Below are positions 1 to 8,931 of a DNA stretch of 40,547 nt, one piece after another; the first letter of the stretch is position 1, and the number at the start of each line of letters is the position of its first letter. The DNA is from Bacteroidales bacterium. GTDB lineage: Bacteria; Bacteroidota; Bacteroidia; Bacteroidales; JAFGUD01. The notes beneath the pieces are model-generated. The model saw nothing but the letters and a program-made list of their open reading frames with translations, did no database searches and was not told the origin of the DNA. Position numbers and translations under genes: made by a program. The DNA lies in contig JAFGUD010000362.1 of NCBI GenBank assembly GCA_016938685.1, positions 1 to 40,547 of the forward strand, read 5' to 3'.

Positions 1-49
1 ACCCTAAAAGGCTAAAAAATATAAATCATTTCAAGGAACTATTATATTT

Positions 50-63
50 CGGCACTATTGCCG
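50..63. terminator. Small GC hairpin after the histidine kinase
   Basis: A 5-bp stem (CGGCA / TGCCG) with a 4-nt loop lies about 50 nt downstream of the kinase stop codon. On the plus strand it is followed by an AT-rich stretch ending in five T; on the minus strand the following bases are not T-rich. It could terminate the kinase transcript or a plus-strand transcript entering from outside the window. It is weak evidence on its own. Confidence 0.3.
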
Positions 64-115
64 CTTAAATTTTTAACGAACTATTGTATATTTAAAACTA
101 AGCTTTATTCATAAG

Positions 116-2044
116 TTAATAAATGCTTTTTTTATTTGGCAAAAAGAATGTGAATTTTGTGGTTTTTCCTTGTTCGCTGGATACGGTTAAATTTCCGCTG
201 TGCATTTCAATAAATTCTTTGCAAAGAATAAGTCCTAATCCTGAACCTTTTTCATTGTTTGTGCCGGGAGTAGAAAAAAACTCATCGTTGTTAAATAACT
301 TTTCCATATCAGATTTTTCAATTCCAATTCCACTGTTTTTAATTGAAAATTCAATTTCTTTTTCGTTTTTTAAAGCAACAATGTTTATTTTACCGCCTAC
401 GGGTGTATATTTAATAGCATTAGAAACAAGATTTCTAATTACTGTTTCAATCATTTGTTTGTCGGCAAAAACAAAAAGATCTGACTCGAAAGCAGTTTTT
501 ACAATTAGGTTTTTATTAACAATATTTGCAGTAAGTAGCTCTAAAATATTAGTTGTTATTTCGGAGATGTTTATTAGTTTAGGAGAAAATTTTAATTTTC
601 CGGTTTGAATTCTTGACCAATCCAAAAGGTTATTTAATAATTCAAAACTTTTTTGAGCCGAAGAGAAAAGAGCTGAACTATAATTTATCAATTCTGGGTC
701 ATTTTTTTCAGAAGCTTTGTTTAATATTAGTTCAGAAAATCCCAGAATTGCATTGAAAGGGCTACGCAAGTCATGTGCAATAATGGAGAAAAATTTATCC
801 TTGGTTAAGTTTAATTCTCTAAGTAGCTTTTCGCTTTGTTTAAGAGCTGTTTCTTTTTTTATTCTGTCTGTAATATCAATAGTAACTCCGTAGAGTTTTT
901 TAGAACCGTCTTTATTAACAACCTTTCCGGTTGAAGAAAACCAAGCTTCATCACCGTTTGATTTAATTATTTCGTAATCAATTGATTGCTTTGTGTTGAT
1001 GTTTTTTATTCCTTTTTCTATTGTTCCCATTATTTGAGGAATGTACTCAGGTTTTACATAACTGAAATACTTGTTCCAATCATTGTTTATTGTACCTTTG
1101 GGCAATATTAAAAGATCATCTGCAACATCAGAAATATAGGTGTTTATAAGTTCGTTGGAGTTGGATACTTCTGCTTTCCAGAGTATATTCGGAACATTTG
1201 AGGAAATAATATCAATTTCGTTTAAACTATCTCTATATGCTCTGTCAGATTCTATTCTTTCTGAAATATCAATAATAACTAATAAAAATAAATTTCCGGA
1301 TTTGAATTTTAGAAGTGTTGGAAATGCTTCAACTGTTTTTAAGTCTCCGTTTGCTAATTTATGGACAAATTGAAATTGGTGAGATTTTTGGGATATTACT
1401 TGTTGTATTTTTTCTTCAATTTCAGATAAAGGAATTGTGTTTATCTGATCTATAGTCATTGATTTAATATTGTCGTATCCATAAAATTTTTGTGCAGCAA
1501 TATTTGCATCGATAATTTTTTTCGATTTTGGGTCAATAATTAGCATAACTAATTTGCCGTCCTGAAAAAGAGTTTTAAATCTTTCTTCACTTTCTCTAAG
1601 TTCTGTGTTTGTAGTGTTTATGCTAGTTATATCGGTAGCAAATCTGGAAATAATTATTTCATTACCAATAGACCTTTTGTTAATAAATTGGTCGTGAAGC
1701 CAAGTCCATTTTCCTTTTTTTGTTTTTATTCTGTATTTTAGGTAATATTCGCCTTCGTCAGAAAAAAGTTTTATGGCATTTGTAATTTCCTTTGATTCGT
1801 CCGGGTGGATTGAATTTTCCCAAATAGAAGGATTTTGGATTAATTCTGAGGAAGAATAGCCCAAAATGTCTTTTACTCCATTTGACCAAAAAACACCGCC
1901 TCTTAAATTAGAATATTCGTAAAAAATGTAAGGCGAATTACAAACGAAATTCTCAAATTTTTCTTTTTCTTCAAATAATTTCTTGTTTTCTTTTTCAAGA
2001 GCAATAATTTGACTTTTTAGTTCTTTTATGGATTTGTTTTCCAA
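116..2044 (-). CDS. PAS-domain sensor histidine kinase
   Basis: This 642-aa protein has a short N-terminal coiled coil (about residues 5-33), then three PAS-type domains (about 35-145, 152-265 and 280-397), a HisKA dimerisation helix with the motif AHDLRSPFNAILGFSE (phospho-acceptor His424), and a C-terminal HATPase_c domain with an N box (NLVSNAIKYTP) and G boxes (GIGI, GSGLGL). No receiver domain, signal peptide or membrane segment is seen, so it should be a cytoplasmic sensor reading its signal through the PAS domains. No response regulator lies next to it, so its partner is elsewhere. The start is a TTG codon at 2042-2044: an in-frame stop lies 15 nt upstream and no early ATG exists. The role is clear; the ligand is unknown. 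Confidence 0.93.
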   Translation of the reverse strand: MENKSIKELKSQIIALEKENKKLFEEKEKFENFVCNSPYIFYEYSNLRGGVFWSNGVKDILGYSSSELIQNPSIWENSIHPDESKEITNAIKLFSDEGEYYLKYRIKTKKGKWTWLHDQFINKRSIGNEIIISRFATDITSINTTNTELRESEERFKTLFQDGKLVMLIIDPKSKKIIDANIAAQKFYGYDNIKSMTIDQINTIPLSEIEEKIQQVISQKSHQFQFVHKLANGDLKTVEAFPTLLKFKSGNLFLLVIIDISERIESDRAYRDSLNEIDIISSNVPNILWKAEVSNSNELINTYISDVADDLLILPKGTINNDWNKYFSYVKPEYIPQIMGTIEKGIKNINTKQSIDYEIIKSNGDEAWFSSTGKVVNKDGSKKLYGVTIDITDRIKKETALKQSEKLLRELNLTKDKFFSIIAHDLRSPFNAILGFSELILNKASEKNDPELINYSSALFSSAQKSFELLNNLLDWSRIQTGKLKFSPKLINISEITTNILELLTANIVNKNLIVKTAFESDLFVFADKQMIETVIRNLVSNAIKYTPVGGKINIVALKNEKEIEFSIKNSGIGIEKSDMEKLFNNDEFFSTPGTNNEKGSGLGLILCKEFIEMHSGNLTVSSEQGKTTKFTFFLPNKKSIY

Positions 2045-2095
2045 AGCAGAGGGGGTTTAGGAAAGTTCAATGATAATAAAAAAAAATGAGAATAG

Positions 2096-2103
2096 CAAAT
2101 ATA
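2096..2103 (-). promoter_or_regulatory. Bacteroidota -7 box upstream of the histidine kinase
   Basis: The minus strand reads TATATTTG, a full match to the Bacteroidota TAnnTTTG element, 52 nt upstream of the TTG start. The nearest TTG on the minus strand (2117-2119) is only 13 nt away, closer than the usual 17-23, so only the -7 element is supported. Confidence 0.4.
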
Positions 2104-2120
2104 AATCTGGTTTAAACAAA

Positions 2121-2148
2121 GAAAGACACACAATAATGTATGCCTTTC
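2121..2148 (-). terminator. Imperfect hairpin downstream of the biotin carrier gene
   Basis: GAAAG and CTTTC arms with further CA/TG and ACA/TGT pairs, interrupted by two mismatches, enclose an ATAA loop. On the minus strand the stem is followed by TTTGTTTAAA. It sits 35 nt past the end of the carboxylase operon and is a reasonable terminator candidate. Confidence 0.4.
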
Positions 2149-2182
2149 AAAAAGAAACTTCTCTAACCTTAAAAAAAATCTT

Positions 2183-2497
2183 TTATACAATTTCAATCAA
2201 TAAGTAGTTTTTAGATACTACTTGATTTTCTTTTACATGAATAATTTTAATTTTTCCATCAATAGGAGCTTTTACTCTATTTCTCATTTTCATAGCTTCT
2301 AAAATAAGAATACAGTCTCCTTTTTTTACGCTTTTACCGGATTTAAAATAGATTTCTCTAATAGTTCCCGGAATAAAAGCATAAATTTTTTTTAAATCTT
2401 CTTTTTCCCATTTTGGAGCTTCAATGAATTTTTTACAAAGTCGTGTCTTGTAAATCTCTCCATTAACGAAAAATTCTTTATAGTCTTCTGTTGGCAT
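2183..2497 (-). CDS. Biotin carboxyl carrier protein of an acyl-CoA carboxylase/decarboxylase
   Basis: This 104-aa protein consists mainly of a biotinyl domain (about residues 38-104). The biotinylation motif EAMKM is intact with the acceptor lysine at residue 70, preceded by the PG turn (FIPGTI) and followed by a VKAPIDGKI strand typical of the barrel. It should carry the carboxybiotin arm between the carboxylase or decarboxylase partner and the carboxyltransferase encoded 17 nt upstream in the same operon. The N-terminal 37 residues are short and charged, without the Pro/Ala linker common in larger carrier subunits. No biotin carboxylase or membrane decarboxylase subunit is nearby, so the full complex must draw on genes outside this window. 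Confidence 0.93.
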   Translation of the reverse strand: MPTEDYKEFFVNGEIYKTRLCKKFIEAPKWEKEDLKKIYAFIPGTIREIYFKSGKSVKKGDCILILEAMKMRNRVKAPIDGKIKIIHVKENQVVSKNYLLIEIV

Positions 2498-2514
2498 AAT
2501 TGTAGTTTTTATCT

Positions 2515-4059
2515 CTAAAATGGTGGTATACCATGTTTTCTATCGGGTTTAGGTTCGCATTTGTTTTTAGAAACATCAATAGCATGAACAAGAAATTTTC
2601 TTGTTTCATTAGGCGTAATTACAGCGTCAATGTAGCCTTTTCCTGCTGCAACATAAGGATTTGCAAACTTCAGTTTGTATTCTTCAATTTTTTCCTGTCT
2701 CATTTTTTCAGGATCTGCTGCTTCTTCAATTTCTTTGCGGAAAATAATATTTGCAGCTCCTTCGGGACCCATTACTGCTATTTCTGCATTAGGCCATGCA
2801 AAAACAAAGTCTGCTCCTAAGTGTTTTGAATTCATTGCAATGTATCCTCCACCATAAGCTTTTCTTAGAATAACTGTGATTTTGGGCACTGTTGCTTCGC
2901 TGTATGCATATAAAACTTTTGCGCCGTGTCTTATAACTCCTGCATGTTCCTGGTCGATACCCGGAAGATAACCCGGAAGGTCAACCAAAGTAACAACGGG
3001 AATATTAAAAGCATCGCAAAAACGAATAAATCTTGCTGATTTGTCAGAAGAATCAACATCTAATACTCCTGCAAGTACGTCCGGCTGATTTGCGACATAA
3101 CCAACGCTTTCTCCATCAATTCTGGCAAAACCGACAACAATGTTTCTAGCCCACATTTCCTGTACTTCAAGAAATTCAGAGTCGTCAGAAATAGCTCTTA
3201 TTACATCTCTAATATCGTAAGGTTCTTTGGGGTCAGAAGGTATAATTGAATCTAAATTATAGGTTTGTTTTGGAGCTTTTGATTCAAAAGGCAAAGGTCT
3301 TCTAGTGTTATTCCAAGGAATAAAAGTTACTAATTTTTTGATTTGGTCAAAGCATTCTTTTTCAGAATTTGAGAAAAAGTGAGCGTTCCCTGTTATTTCA
3401 GAGTGAACTTTTGCTCCACCTAATTCTTCCATTGAAATTTCTTCGCCAAGAACAGTTTTGATTACTTGTGGTCCTGTTATAAACATTTTTGAAATATTGT
3501 CAACAACAAAAACAAAATCGGTAAGAGCTGGTGAATAAACGGCTCCACCTGCACAAGGACCAAGAATTACAGAGATTTGAGGAATTACTCCTGATGCTTT
3601 TGTATTACGATAAAAAATTTCACCATAACCGGCAAGAGAATTTACTCCTTCTTGCACTCTTGCACCACCTGAATCATTAATGCCAATTAAAGGAATTCTC
3701 ATTTTAATGGCATGATCCATTATTTTGGTGATTTTTTTTGCGTGCATGTAGCCTAACGAACCTCCTGCAACAGTAAAATCCTGAGCGTAAATACATACTG
3801 GTTTCCCGGATATTTTACCGGTTCCGGTAATTACTCCGTCTCCCGGAAGTTCTTTTTTTTCCATCCCGAAATCTTTCGCGGCATGTTCTATAAAAAGATC
3901 GTATTCTTGGAAAGTCTCATCGTCCAGAAGTTCTAATATTCTTTGACGAGCTGTGAGTTTACCCATAGCAATCTGTTTTTCAACAGCTTTCTCTCCGCCT
4001 CCTTCTTCTAATTTCTTTCTTTTGCTGAATAAATCTCCTACAATATCTTTAATACCCAT
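2515..4059 (-). CDS. Carboxyltransferase subunit, propionyl-CoA carboxylase beta / methylmalonyl-CoA decarboxylase alpha type
   Basis: This 514-aa protein has full family length and both crotonase-like halves. The N half has INDSGGARVQEG (about 125-137) and GPCAGGAVYSPALTD; the C half has VDLPGYLPG, the EHAGVIRHGAKVL helix and RKAYGGGYIAM. These are acyl-CoA and carboxybiotin site motifs of the PccB/MmdA family. It transfers carboxyl between biotin and propionyl-/methylmalonyl-CoA. Whether it works in the carboxylating direction or in sodium-pumping decarboxylation cannot be told from sequence alone, because neither a biotin carboxylase nor an OadB/MmdB-type membrane subunit is nearby. It is the first gene of an operon with the biotin carrier and has its own promoter. 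Confidence 0.95.
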   Translation of the reverse strand: MGIKDIVGDLFSKRKKLEEGGGEKAVEKQIAMGKLTARQRILELLDDETFQEYDLFIEHAAKDFGMEKKELPGDGVITGTGKISGKPVCIYAQDFTVAGGSLGYMHAKKITKIMDHAIKMRIPLIGINDSGGARVQEGVNSLAGYGEIFYRNTKASGVIPQISVILGPCAGGAVYSPALTDFVFVVDNISKMFITGPQVIKTVLGEEISMEELGGAKVHSEITGNAHFFSNSEKECFDQIKKLVTFIPWNNTRRPLPFESKAPKQTYNLDSIIPSDPKEPYDIRDVIRAISDDSEFLEVQEMWARNIVVGFARIDGESVGYVANQPDVLAGVLDVDSSDKSARFIRFCDAFNIPVVTLVDLPGYLPGIDQEHAGVIRHGAKVLYAYSEATVPKITVILRKAYGGGYIAMNSKHLGADFVFAWPNAEIAVMGPEGAANIIFRKEIEEAADPEKMRQEKIEEYKLKFANPYVAAGKGYIDAVITPNETRKFLVHAIDVSKNKCEPKPDRKHGIPPF

Positions 4060-4088
4060 AGCATAAAATTTTTCATTTTATTATTGGA

Positions 4089-4118
4089 CAAAACTATGTG
4101 CATATTTAAGTTTAACAA
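4089..4118 (-). promoter_or_regulatory. Promoter of the carboxyltransferase/biotin carrier operon
   Basis: The minus strand has TTG (4116-4118), a 19-nt spacer and TAGTTTTG (4089-4096), a full Bacteroidota-type promoter about 30 nt upstream of the start codon. It lies back to back with the glycosyltransferase promoter. Confidence 0.6.
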
Positions 4119-4134
4119 ATGATAATTATCATAT

Positions 4135-4167
4135 TTGTTGTGAAATTGATTAGAATTGTTATTTTTG
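4135..4167 (+). promoter_or_regulatory. Promoter of the GT2 glycosyltransferase
   Basis: TTG (4135-4137, or 4138-4140) is followed after 22 or 19 nt by TATTTTTG (4160-4167). The start codon lies 21 nt past the -7 box, giving a short A-rich leader. Confidence 0.55.
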
Positions 4168-4188
4168 AAAAGTTGAAAATTACTGAAA

Positions 4189-5121
4189 ATGCGTAAGTTA
4201 ACGATTGCAATACCTGTTTATAACAGCGAAAATACAATTTCAAATTTAGTTGATAAACTAATTGAAGAATTGACCGGATTTCAATTAGAGATTATTCTTG
4301 TAAATGATTGTTCCAAAGACAATAGCAAGAAAGTTTGTGTTGATTTGCAAGAAAAATATTCTGAAATTGTTAAGTTTTATTCTCTGGCAAAAAATGTTGG
4401 AGAACACAATGCTGTTATGGCTGCTTTGAATAATTCTACCGGCGATTACACAATTATTATAGATGATGATTTTCAAAATCCTGTTAGTGAAGTCAAGAAA
4501 TTGGCTGAATATTCATTTTCAAACGATTTTGACGTAATTTATACTTTTTATGATCAAAAAAAGCATTCTTTTTTCAGGAATCTTGGCAGTAGGTTTAATG
4601 ATAGAATAGCAAATTGGCTTTTGCGAAAACCGAAATCTCTTTATTTGAGCAGTTTTAAGTCAATTAGTAAATTTATTGTAGCCGAAATAATAAAGTATGA
4701 TTTGCCTTATCCTTATATTGATGGTTTGATTTTACGCACAACGTCAAATATTGGCAAAATGAAAGTTGAACATTCAAAACGTCAACTTGGAAAATCTCAA
4801 TATACATTAGTTAAATTGGTTGGGCTTTGGTTGAGTATGGTAACTAATTTTTCAATCAAACCACTACGTTTTGCAACAATACTTGGATTTGTGTTTTCAA
4901 TTGTAGGATTTTTGATTGCCATAGCCGGTATTTTAATGAAATTGTTAGACCCAACAGTCCCAATGGGATATGCTTCTTTGCTTGTTTCTGTAGCAATTTT
5001 GGGCGGGATTCAGCTTATAGCAATCGGAATGGTTGGAGAGTATATCGGGCGCACATTTTTGTCGATAAATAAAGCTCCACAATTTGTTATTAAAGAAAGA
5101 TTTGAAAAAAAGCCGGAATAA
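4189..5121 (+). CDS. GT2 family glycosyltransferase with C-terminal membrane anchor (polyprenyl-phosphate sugar transferase type)
   Basis: This 310-aa protein has a GT-A fold N-terminus starting with the family signature IAIPVYNSE, a nucleotide-sugar metal motif IIDDDFQNP (Asp92-94), and two hydrophobic helices near the C-terminus (about 228-252 and 263-285) followed by a short basic tail. This architecture is that of DPM1/GtrB/ArnC-like enzymes, which move a sugar from a nucleotide donor to a lipid carrier at the inner face of the membrane. The sugar is not predictable. The gene stands alone between divergent and convergent neighbours, with its own promoter and terminator, and is not in an obvious polysaccharide cluster. 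The stop codon lies in the loop of its terminator. Confidence 0.93.
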   Translation: MRKLTIAIPVYNSENTISNLVDKLIEELTGFQLEIILVNDCSKDNSKKVCVDLQEKYSEIVKFYSLAKNVGEHNAVMAALNNSTGDYTIIIDDDFQNPVSEVKKLAEYSFSNDFDVIYTFYDQKKHSFFRNLGSRFNDRIANWLLRKPKSLYLSSFKSISKFIVAEIIKYDLPYPYIDGLILRTTSNIGKMKVEHSKRQLGKSQYTLVKLVGLWLSMVTNFSIKPLRFATILGFVFSIVGFLIAIAGILMKLLDPTVPMGYASLLVSVAILGGIQLIAIGMVGEYIGRTFLSINKAPQFVIKERFEKKPE

Positions 5122-5136
5122 ACCGGCTTTTTTTTT
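5105..5136. terminator. Bidirectional terminator between GT2 gene and lipoprotein gene
   Basis: A GCCGG/CCGGC stem (5112-5116 and 5123-5127) is extended by an A tract on the left and a T tract on the right, so both strands show stem plus U-run. It can end the plus-strand GT2 transcript and the converging minus-strand lipoprotein transcript. Confidence 0.88.
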
Positions 5137-5142
5137 AGAAAA

Positions 5143-6012
5143 CTACTCTAACGTAACAGTCATTTCAGGCATTACCATTTGCCATGCTGTAGGCTCAGGA
5201 AAACCTAAGTCATCGCCACCAAAATATCCGTCATTTGACTTGTCTTCAAATTGCCAGCAATTATTTACATTAAAATCTAAAATGATGTTTTCTTCGTCAT
5301 TATCAACAAGAGTGAACGGAATTTCGCACCAATAAACAGGATGTGGAGCCGAAGTCATAAAATCAACATCGCCAAAAGGTCCATAATTTGCCGCATTTTT
5401 TCCTGCAAAATCCAACCAGGAAACGCCATCACTTGCTATTGTATATGCATCAGCTCTTGGGCTAATTGGAGTCATGTCTGGAATTACGCCATTGCCAAGT
5501 AACCAACCAACTTCTAAGTTGCTTTCGTCTATTTGAGTCATGTCACCGGGTTGATGAAGTCCGGCTTCTGTTTCTGCATCGTCTGAAAGATAAATTCTTA
5601 TATTTCTTTCTTCAACAGCAGTGCTTGAAGCAATGTTTAATTTCATCTGTAAATAGTAGATTTCAATTTTAATAGAAGAATATTCTCCATCGGGAACATC
5701 GGTTCCTTGCATAAGAGAATGTGTTGTTGCAACATCTGTAAAATCAAAAACAAGAGATTGACTCAAATTATCTTCTTCAAAAATAAGAAAATCCGGTGTT
5801 TCGTTTTTCCCAACAAGTGTTACACTTTTTAGAGCTACAAAATAGTTTTCAGGAGTTTGATAAGTCATGTCAATTAAGTTACCTTTTGTGTCAGCAGAAG
5901 TAAAGTTTACTCTGAGCTTAACATCCTCAATGTTTTTAAACGAATATTTGTTACAGTTGCTCATCAAAACAACAAATAGCGCAAATAACGCTAATCTTAA
6001 AATAGTTTTCAT
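5143..6012 (-). CDS. Uncharacterised lipoprotein
   Basis: This 289-aa protein begins with a lipoprotein signal peptide (hydrophobic run to about residue 17, lipobox LMSNC with the lipidated Cys20). The mature part looks like beta-sandwich: many alternating hydrophobic strands, a DGEYSSIKIEIYYLQMKL strand pair around 105-125, and acidic stretches such as SNDGYFGGDDLG near the end that could bind a cation. I do not recognise a named family; it resembles small Bacteroidota lipoproteins of the DUF4382 or MbnP kind only in general layout. It is monocistronic, with a shared terminator downstream. Confidence 0.85.
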   Translation of the reverse strand: MKTILRLALFALFVVLMSNCNKYSFKNIEDVKLRVNFTSADTKGNLIDMTYQTPENYFVALKSVTLVGKNETPDFLIFEEDNLSQSLVFDFTDVATTHSLMQGTDVPDGEYSSIKIEIYYLQMKLNIASSTAVEERNIRIYLSDDAETEAGLHQPGDMTQIDESNLEVGWLLGNGVIPDMTPISPRADAYTIASDGVSWLDFAGKNAANYGPFGDVDFMTSAPHPVYWCEIPFTLVDNDEENIILDFNVNNCWQFEDKSNDGYFGGDDLGFPEPTAWQMVMPEMTVTLE

Positions 6013-6108
6013 AGTAAAAATAGTTTTATGAGTTATTTTATTTATTTGAGTATAAAGTTAAGAAAAAAAACACAATTGATTTGATGTTAAAAAGCAAAAA
6101 ATAAAGTA

Positions 6109-8214
6109 TTAAAAAAGTTGTTTTTTTGTCATAAAATCAACGGCGAAAGCACCATTCTTTGTAATGTCAAAACAGCTAATGTTTTGATTTTTACATTGTT
6201 CTTCCCATTTTTCAGTACGCCAATATTTGTTTGTTCCGTCAAAAATTATTTCTTTAAAATCAACTAATTCAATAAGTTCAGGGATTTCTATATATGCATT
6301 TTTTGATAAAATTACGTAGTCAACTTCAATCTTTTGAGGAGCATAATTGTTTAATAATTCACTATTTTCAAGCAAGAGGAATTTTATGTTTCCAATTGCA
6401 AAAAAATTATTATTAAAACGTAATAAATTAGAGTTATATTTTATTTTGTTCAATGAATCTAAGTCAAAAACAGTTGGTTCGGGAGATTTTGTTTTTATCC
6501 AGTAAGGTTTTGCAGAATAATTAAAGTTTGAGATTTCAGAAGTATCAGTAATAACGATGTTTTCATCTCCTTTTAAGACGTTTAAAAGTAATGCTTCTTT
6601 GGTGTTGAAAATTATAAGTTGGTTTGACGTTTTAATTTTATAATTGTCAATAATGTTTAAACTAAGATAAAATATTGAGGAAATTAGGAATAAATATATA
6701 AGATTTTTCCTGTTATAAATCCAAAAAAGGAAAAAACTAATAATAATTGCATATAAAATAAATATTTGAATCCCGGAAATAGATATTCCTTGAGTTGTAG
6801 AATAGGGAATTTTATCAATAAAGTTAACCCCTAAAATAAGAGTTTTCATTGACAATTTTAAAAGGAAAGAGAAAAAACCTGCAAAAAACGGAACAATAGT
6901 GGCGATAATTAAAAGTAAAACAGCAAGATACAAGATAATACTCGCCAAAGGAATTACCAGAATATTTGTTAAAAAGAAATAATTTGGGAATTGATGAAAA
7001 TAGTATAACCCTATTGGCATTGTTCCAATTTGAGCAGCAATAGATACGCTTGTAAGTGCCCAAATTTTATCAGGAAGCCATTTTTGAAAAAGAAAAAGTT
7101 TGTAAATATATGGTTGAAAAAAAACTATTGAAAGTACGGCAGCATAAGAAAGTTGAAAACCAACAGAAAGAAGATTTAAAGGGTTGAAAAACAAAAGAAT
7201 AACAGCCGATGCAAAAATTATATTATATGTAGAGGTCGCCCTTTGAAGCAGTTTTCCTATTACGAAAAGAGAAAACATAAGAGCAGAACGGCTAACCGAT
7301 GGAGAAAGCCCTGCAATTGCTGCAAAAATCCAAAGACTAAGAATAATTATAACCGCACGAATAATTCTCAATTTTTTATTTTTATCCATGAATTTCAGCA
7401 TTGTGGTTAGAATAAGAAAAATTATTCCAACGTGCAAACCCGAAACAGCAAGAATATGCATTGCTCCTGTATTAGCAAACATTTGGCGGGTTTCTTTGTC
7501 TATTTCGTCTCGGTAGCCAAGAGTCAAAGCAGAAAGAACTGCAAATTCCTGATCCTGAAAGCCTTCGTTTCGGTAGATTTCAAGAAGATTATTTCTCAAA
7601 TTTAGAGCAGATCTAATGAAAAAATTTCCTAGTTTATGCTCAAGAATAATAAATTCTCCTTTTTTAGAATAAGAAGTTGCAAATATTCCCTTGTTTTGCA
7701 TAAAAGCTTTGTAGTTAAATTCGGCAGGATTTCCGGCGTTTGTTATTTCGTTCAAATATCCCTGAAAAACAATTCTGTCGCCGTATTGGAATGATTCAGA
7801 AACAGAGTCTTTTTGAAAATAAACAACCGATTTAGTGCTGAAATTTTTCCATTCGGTAGAGTCTTTGTAAGCTTCAACATCTACAACACATTGTATTGTT
7901 TTCGTTTTTTCTTGAGGAGGTTCAATTATTATTCCTTCGAAAACATATTCAGCAGAATTGTCTATTTTAGGGGTCTCAGCTTTATTAATATTTACAGTGT
8001 ATATTCCTGTAAGAAAGATAAATAAATAAGCAGAAAACCCAAAAAGAGAAGGTTTTTGTTTGCTTAGTTTTTTGTTAATGTAAATAGTTGCAAAAAGTGA
8101 TAAAATTATTGCAACAATAATAAAATCACCATTAAAGGGTATTAAAATTGAGAATAGAATCCCGGCAGCAAAAGGCGGGAAAATAGCAATAAACGGATTT
8201 TTGACAAAGTCCAT
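6109..8214 (-). CDS. comEC: ComEC/Rec2-family DNA-uptake channel protein
   Basis: This 701-aa polytopic membrane protein has an N-terminal hydrophobic block (residues 5-70), a DUF4131-type soluble domain (about 75-200) containing GDRIVFQGYL, then the competence membrane domain (about 215-510) with LALTLGYRDEID followed by TGAMHILAVSGLHVGI, the hallmark of this family. ComEC moves single-stranded DNA across the inner membrane during transformation. The C-terminal 170 residues occupy the place of the metallo-beta-lactamase-like domain but show no HxHxDH metal site, so that domain is shortened or inactive. It starts 2 nt after the def stop codon and is very probably cotranscribed with it. Confidence 0.94.
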   Translation of the reverse strand: MDFVKNPFIAIFPPFAAGILFSILIPFNGDFIIVAIILSLFATIYINKKLSKQKPSLFGFSAYLFIFLTGIYTVNINKAETPKIDNSAEYVFEGIIIEPPQEKTKTIQCVVDVEAYKDSTEWKNFSTKSVVYFQKDSVSESFQYGDRIVFQGYLNEITNAGNPAEFNYKAFMQNKGIFATSYSKKGEFIILEHKLGNFFIRSALNLRNNLLEIYRNEGFQDQEFAVLSALTLGYRDEIDKETRQMFANTGAMHILAVSGLHVGIIFLILTTMLKFMDKNKKLRIIRAVIIILSLWIFAAIAGLSPSVSRSALMFSLFVIGKLLQRATSTYNIIFASAVILLFFNPLNLLSVGFQLSYAAVLSIVFFQPYIYKLFLFQKWLPDKIWALTSVSIAAQIGTMPIGLYYFHQFPNYFFLTNILVIPLASIILYLAVLLLIIATIVPFFAGFFSFLLKLSMKTLILGVNFIDKIPYSTTQGISISGIQIFILYAIIISFFLFWIYNRKNLIYLFLISSIFYLSLNIIDNYKIKTSNQLIIFNTKEALLLNVLKGDENIVITDTSEISNFNYSAKPYWIKTKSPEPTVFDLDSLNKIKYNSNLLRFNNNFFAIGNIKFLLLENSELLNNYAPQKIEVDYVILSKNAYIEIPELIELVDFKEIIFDGTNKYWRTEKWEEQCKNQNISCFDITKNGAFAVDFMTKKQLF

Positions 8215-8216
8215 TA

Positions 8217-8816
8217 TTATTCATTTACATTTCTCTGAAGTAGTTGTTCTCTTCTTTTTTTGTCGCCGATAACTGTTCTGTAATCTGCGCTGTATCGTCC
8301 GTTAGCCATTGCTTTTAGCTTATTTCTAAGCAGAACTTTTTTCACTTTAGGAACTCTGTCGGTAAAAACGGTTCCATAAGTATGGTCGTATTCATGTTGA
8401 AGTACACGTGCAGGATATCCGGTTAAAACTTCATCGTGATATTCCATGTTTTCGTCGTAATATTGTATATGTACAGTATCGTGGCGAAGAATTTCTTCTC
8501 TAAGTCCGGGTAAGCTCAAACAACCTTCGTTCATACTAATAACTTCGCCGGAATATTCAACTATTTTAGCATTTATAAAAACTTTTTTGAAGTCAATTAA
8601 AGAAGGTTCGTCTTCTCCGAGAGGCGATAAATCAATCACGAAAAGTTTAAGAGATTTGCCGATTTGTGGAGCAGCTAAACCAACGCCTTCAGAGGTATTC
8701 ATGGTTTCAAACATGTCGGCAATAAGTTTTTCAAGTTCGGGTGTTTTTTCAATAGGCAGATCTTTTCCTTCTTCTCTTAATACGTCTGTTCCTATAACAT
8801 AAATTGGATATACCAT
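8217..8816 (-). CDS. def: Peptide deformylase
   Basis: This 199-aa protein has all three deformylase motifs: GVGLAAPQIG (44-53), EGCLSLPG with the metal ligand Cys99, and QHEYDH with metal ligands His141 and His145 and catalytic Glu142. It removes the N-formyl group from nascent proteins. The DHTYG sequence after the last motif differs slightly from the more usual DHLxG. The basic C-terminal tail is longer than in E. coli. It precedes comEC with a 2-nt gap. Confidence 0.98.
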   Translation of the reverse strand: MVYPIYVIGTDVLREEGKDLPIEKTPELEKLIADMFETMNTSEGVGLAAPQIGKSLKLFVIDLSPLGEDEPSLIDFKKVFINAKIVEYSGEVISMNEGCLSLPGLREEILRHDTVHIQYYDENMEYHDEVLTGYPARVLQHEYDHTYGTVFTDRVPKVKKVLLRNKLKAMANGRYSADYRTVIGDKKRREQLLQRNVNE

Positions 8817-8923
8817 TTCAAATAAAAATTAAAAATTAACAATAAGCAATTAAACTGCGCTGTAGTATGCGGCGAGTTGATGTTTTACAGTCAAAAATTT
8901 GTGATAATAATAAAAATCGGGGG

Positions 8924-8931
8924 CAAAAATA
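8924..8931 (-). promoter_or_regulatory. Possible -7 box for def-comEC
   Basis: The minus strand reads TATTTTTG about 108 nt upstream of the def start, immediately past the cheR stop codon. No TTG is seen at the expected distance, so support is partial. Confidence 0.3.

Noticed and set aside
2533..2857. Plus-strand frames opposite the carboxyltransferase gene
   Set aside because: They are antisense shadows of a gene with strong family motifs and have low-complexity Cys/Phe-rich translations.
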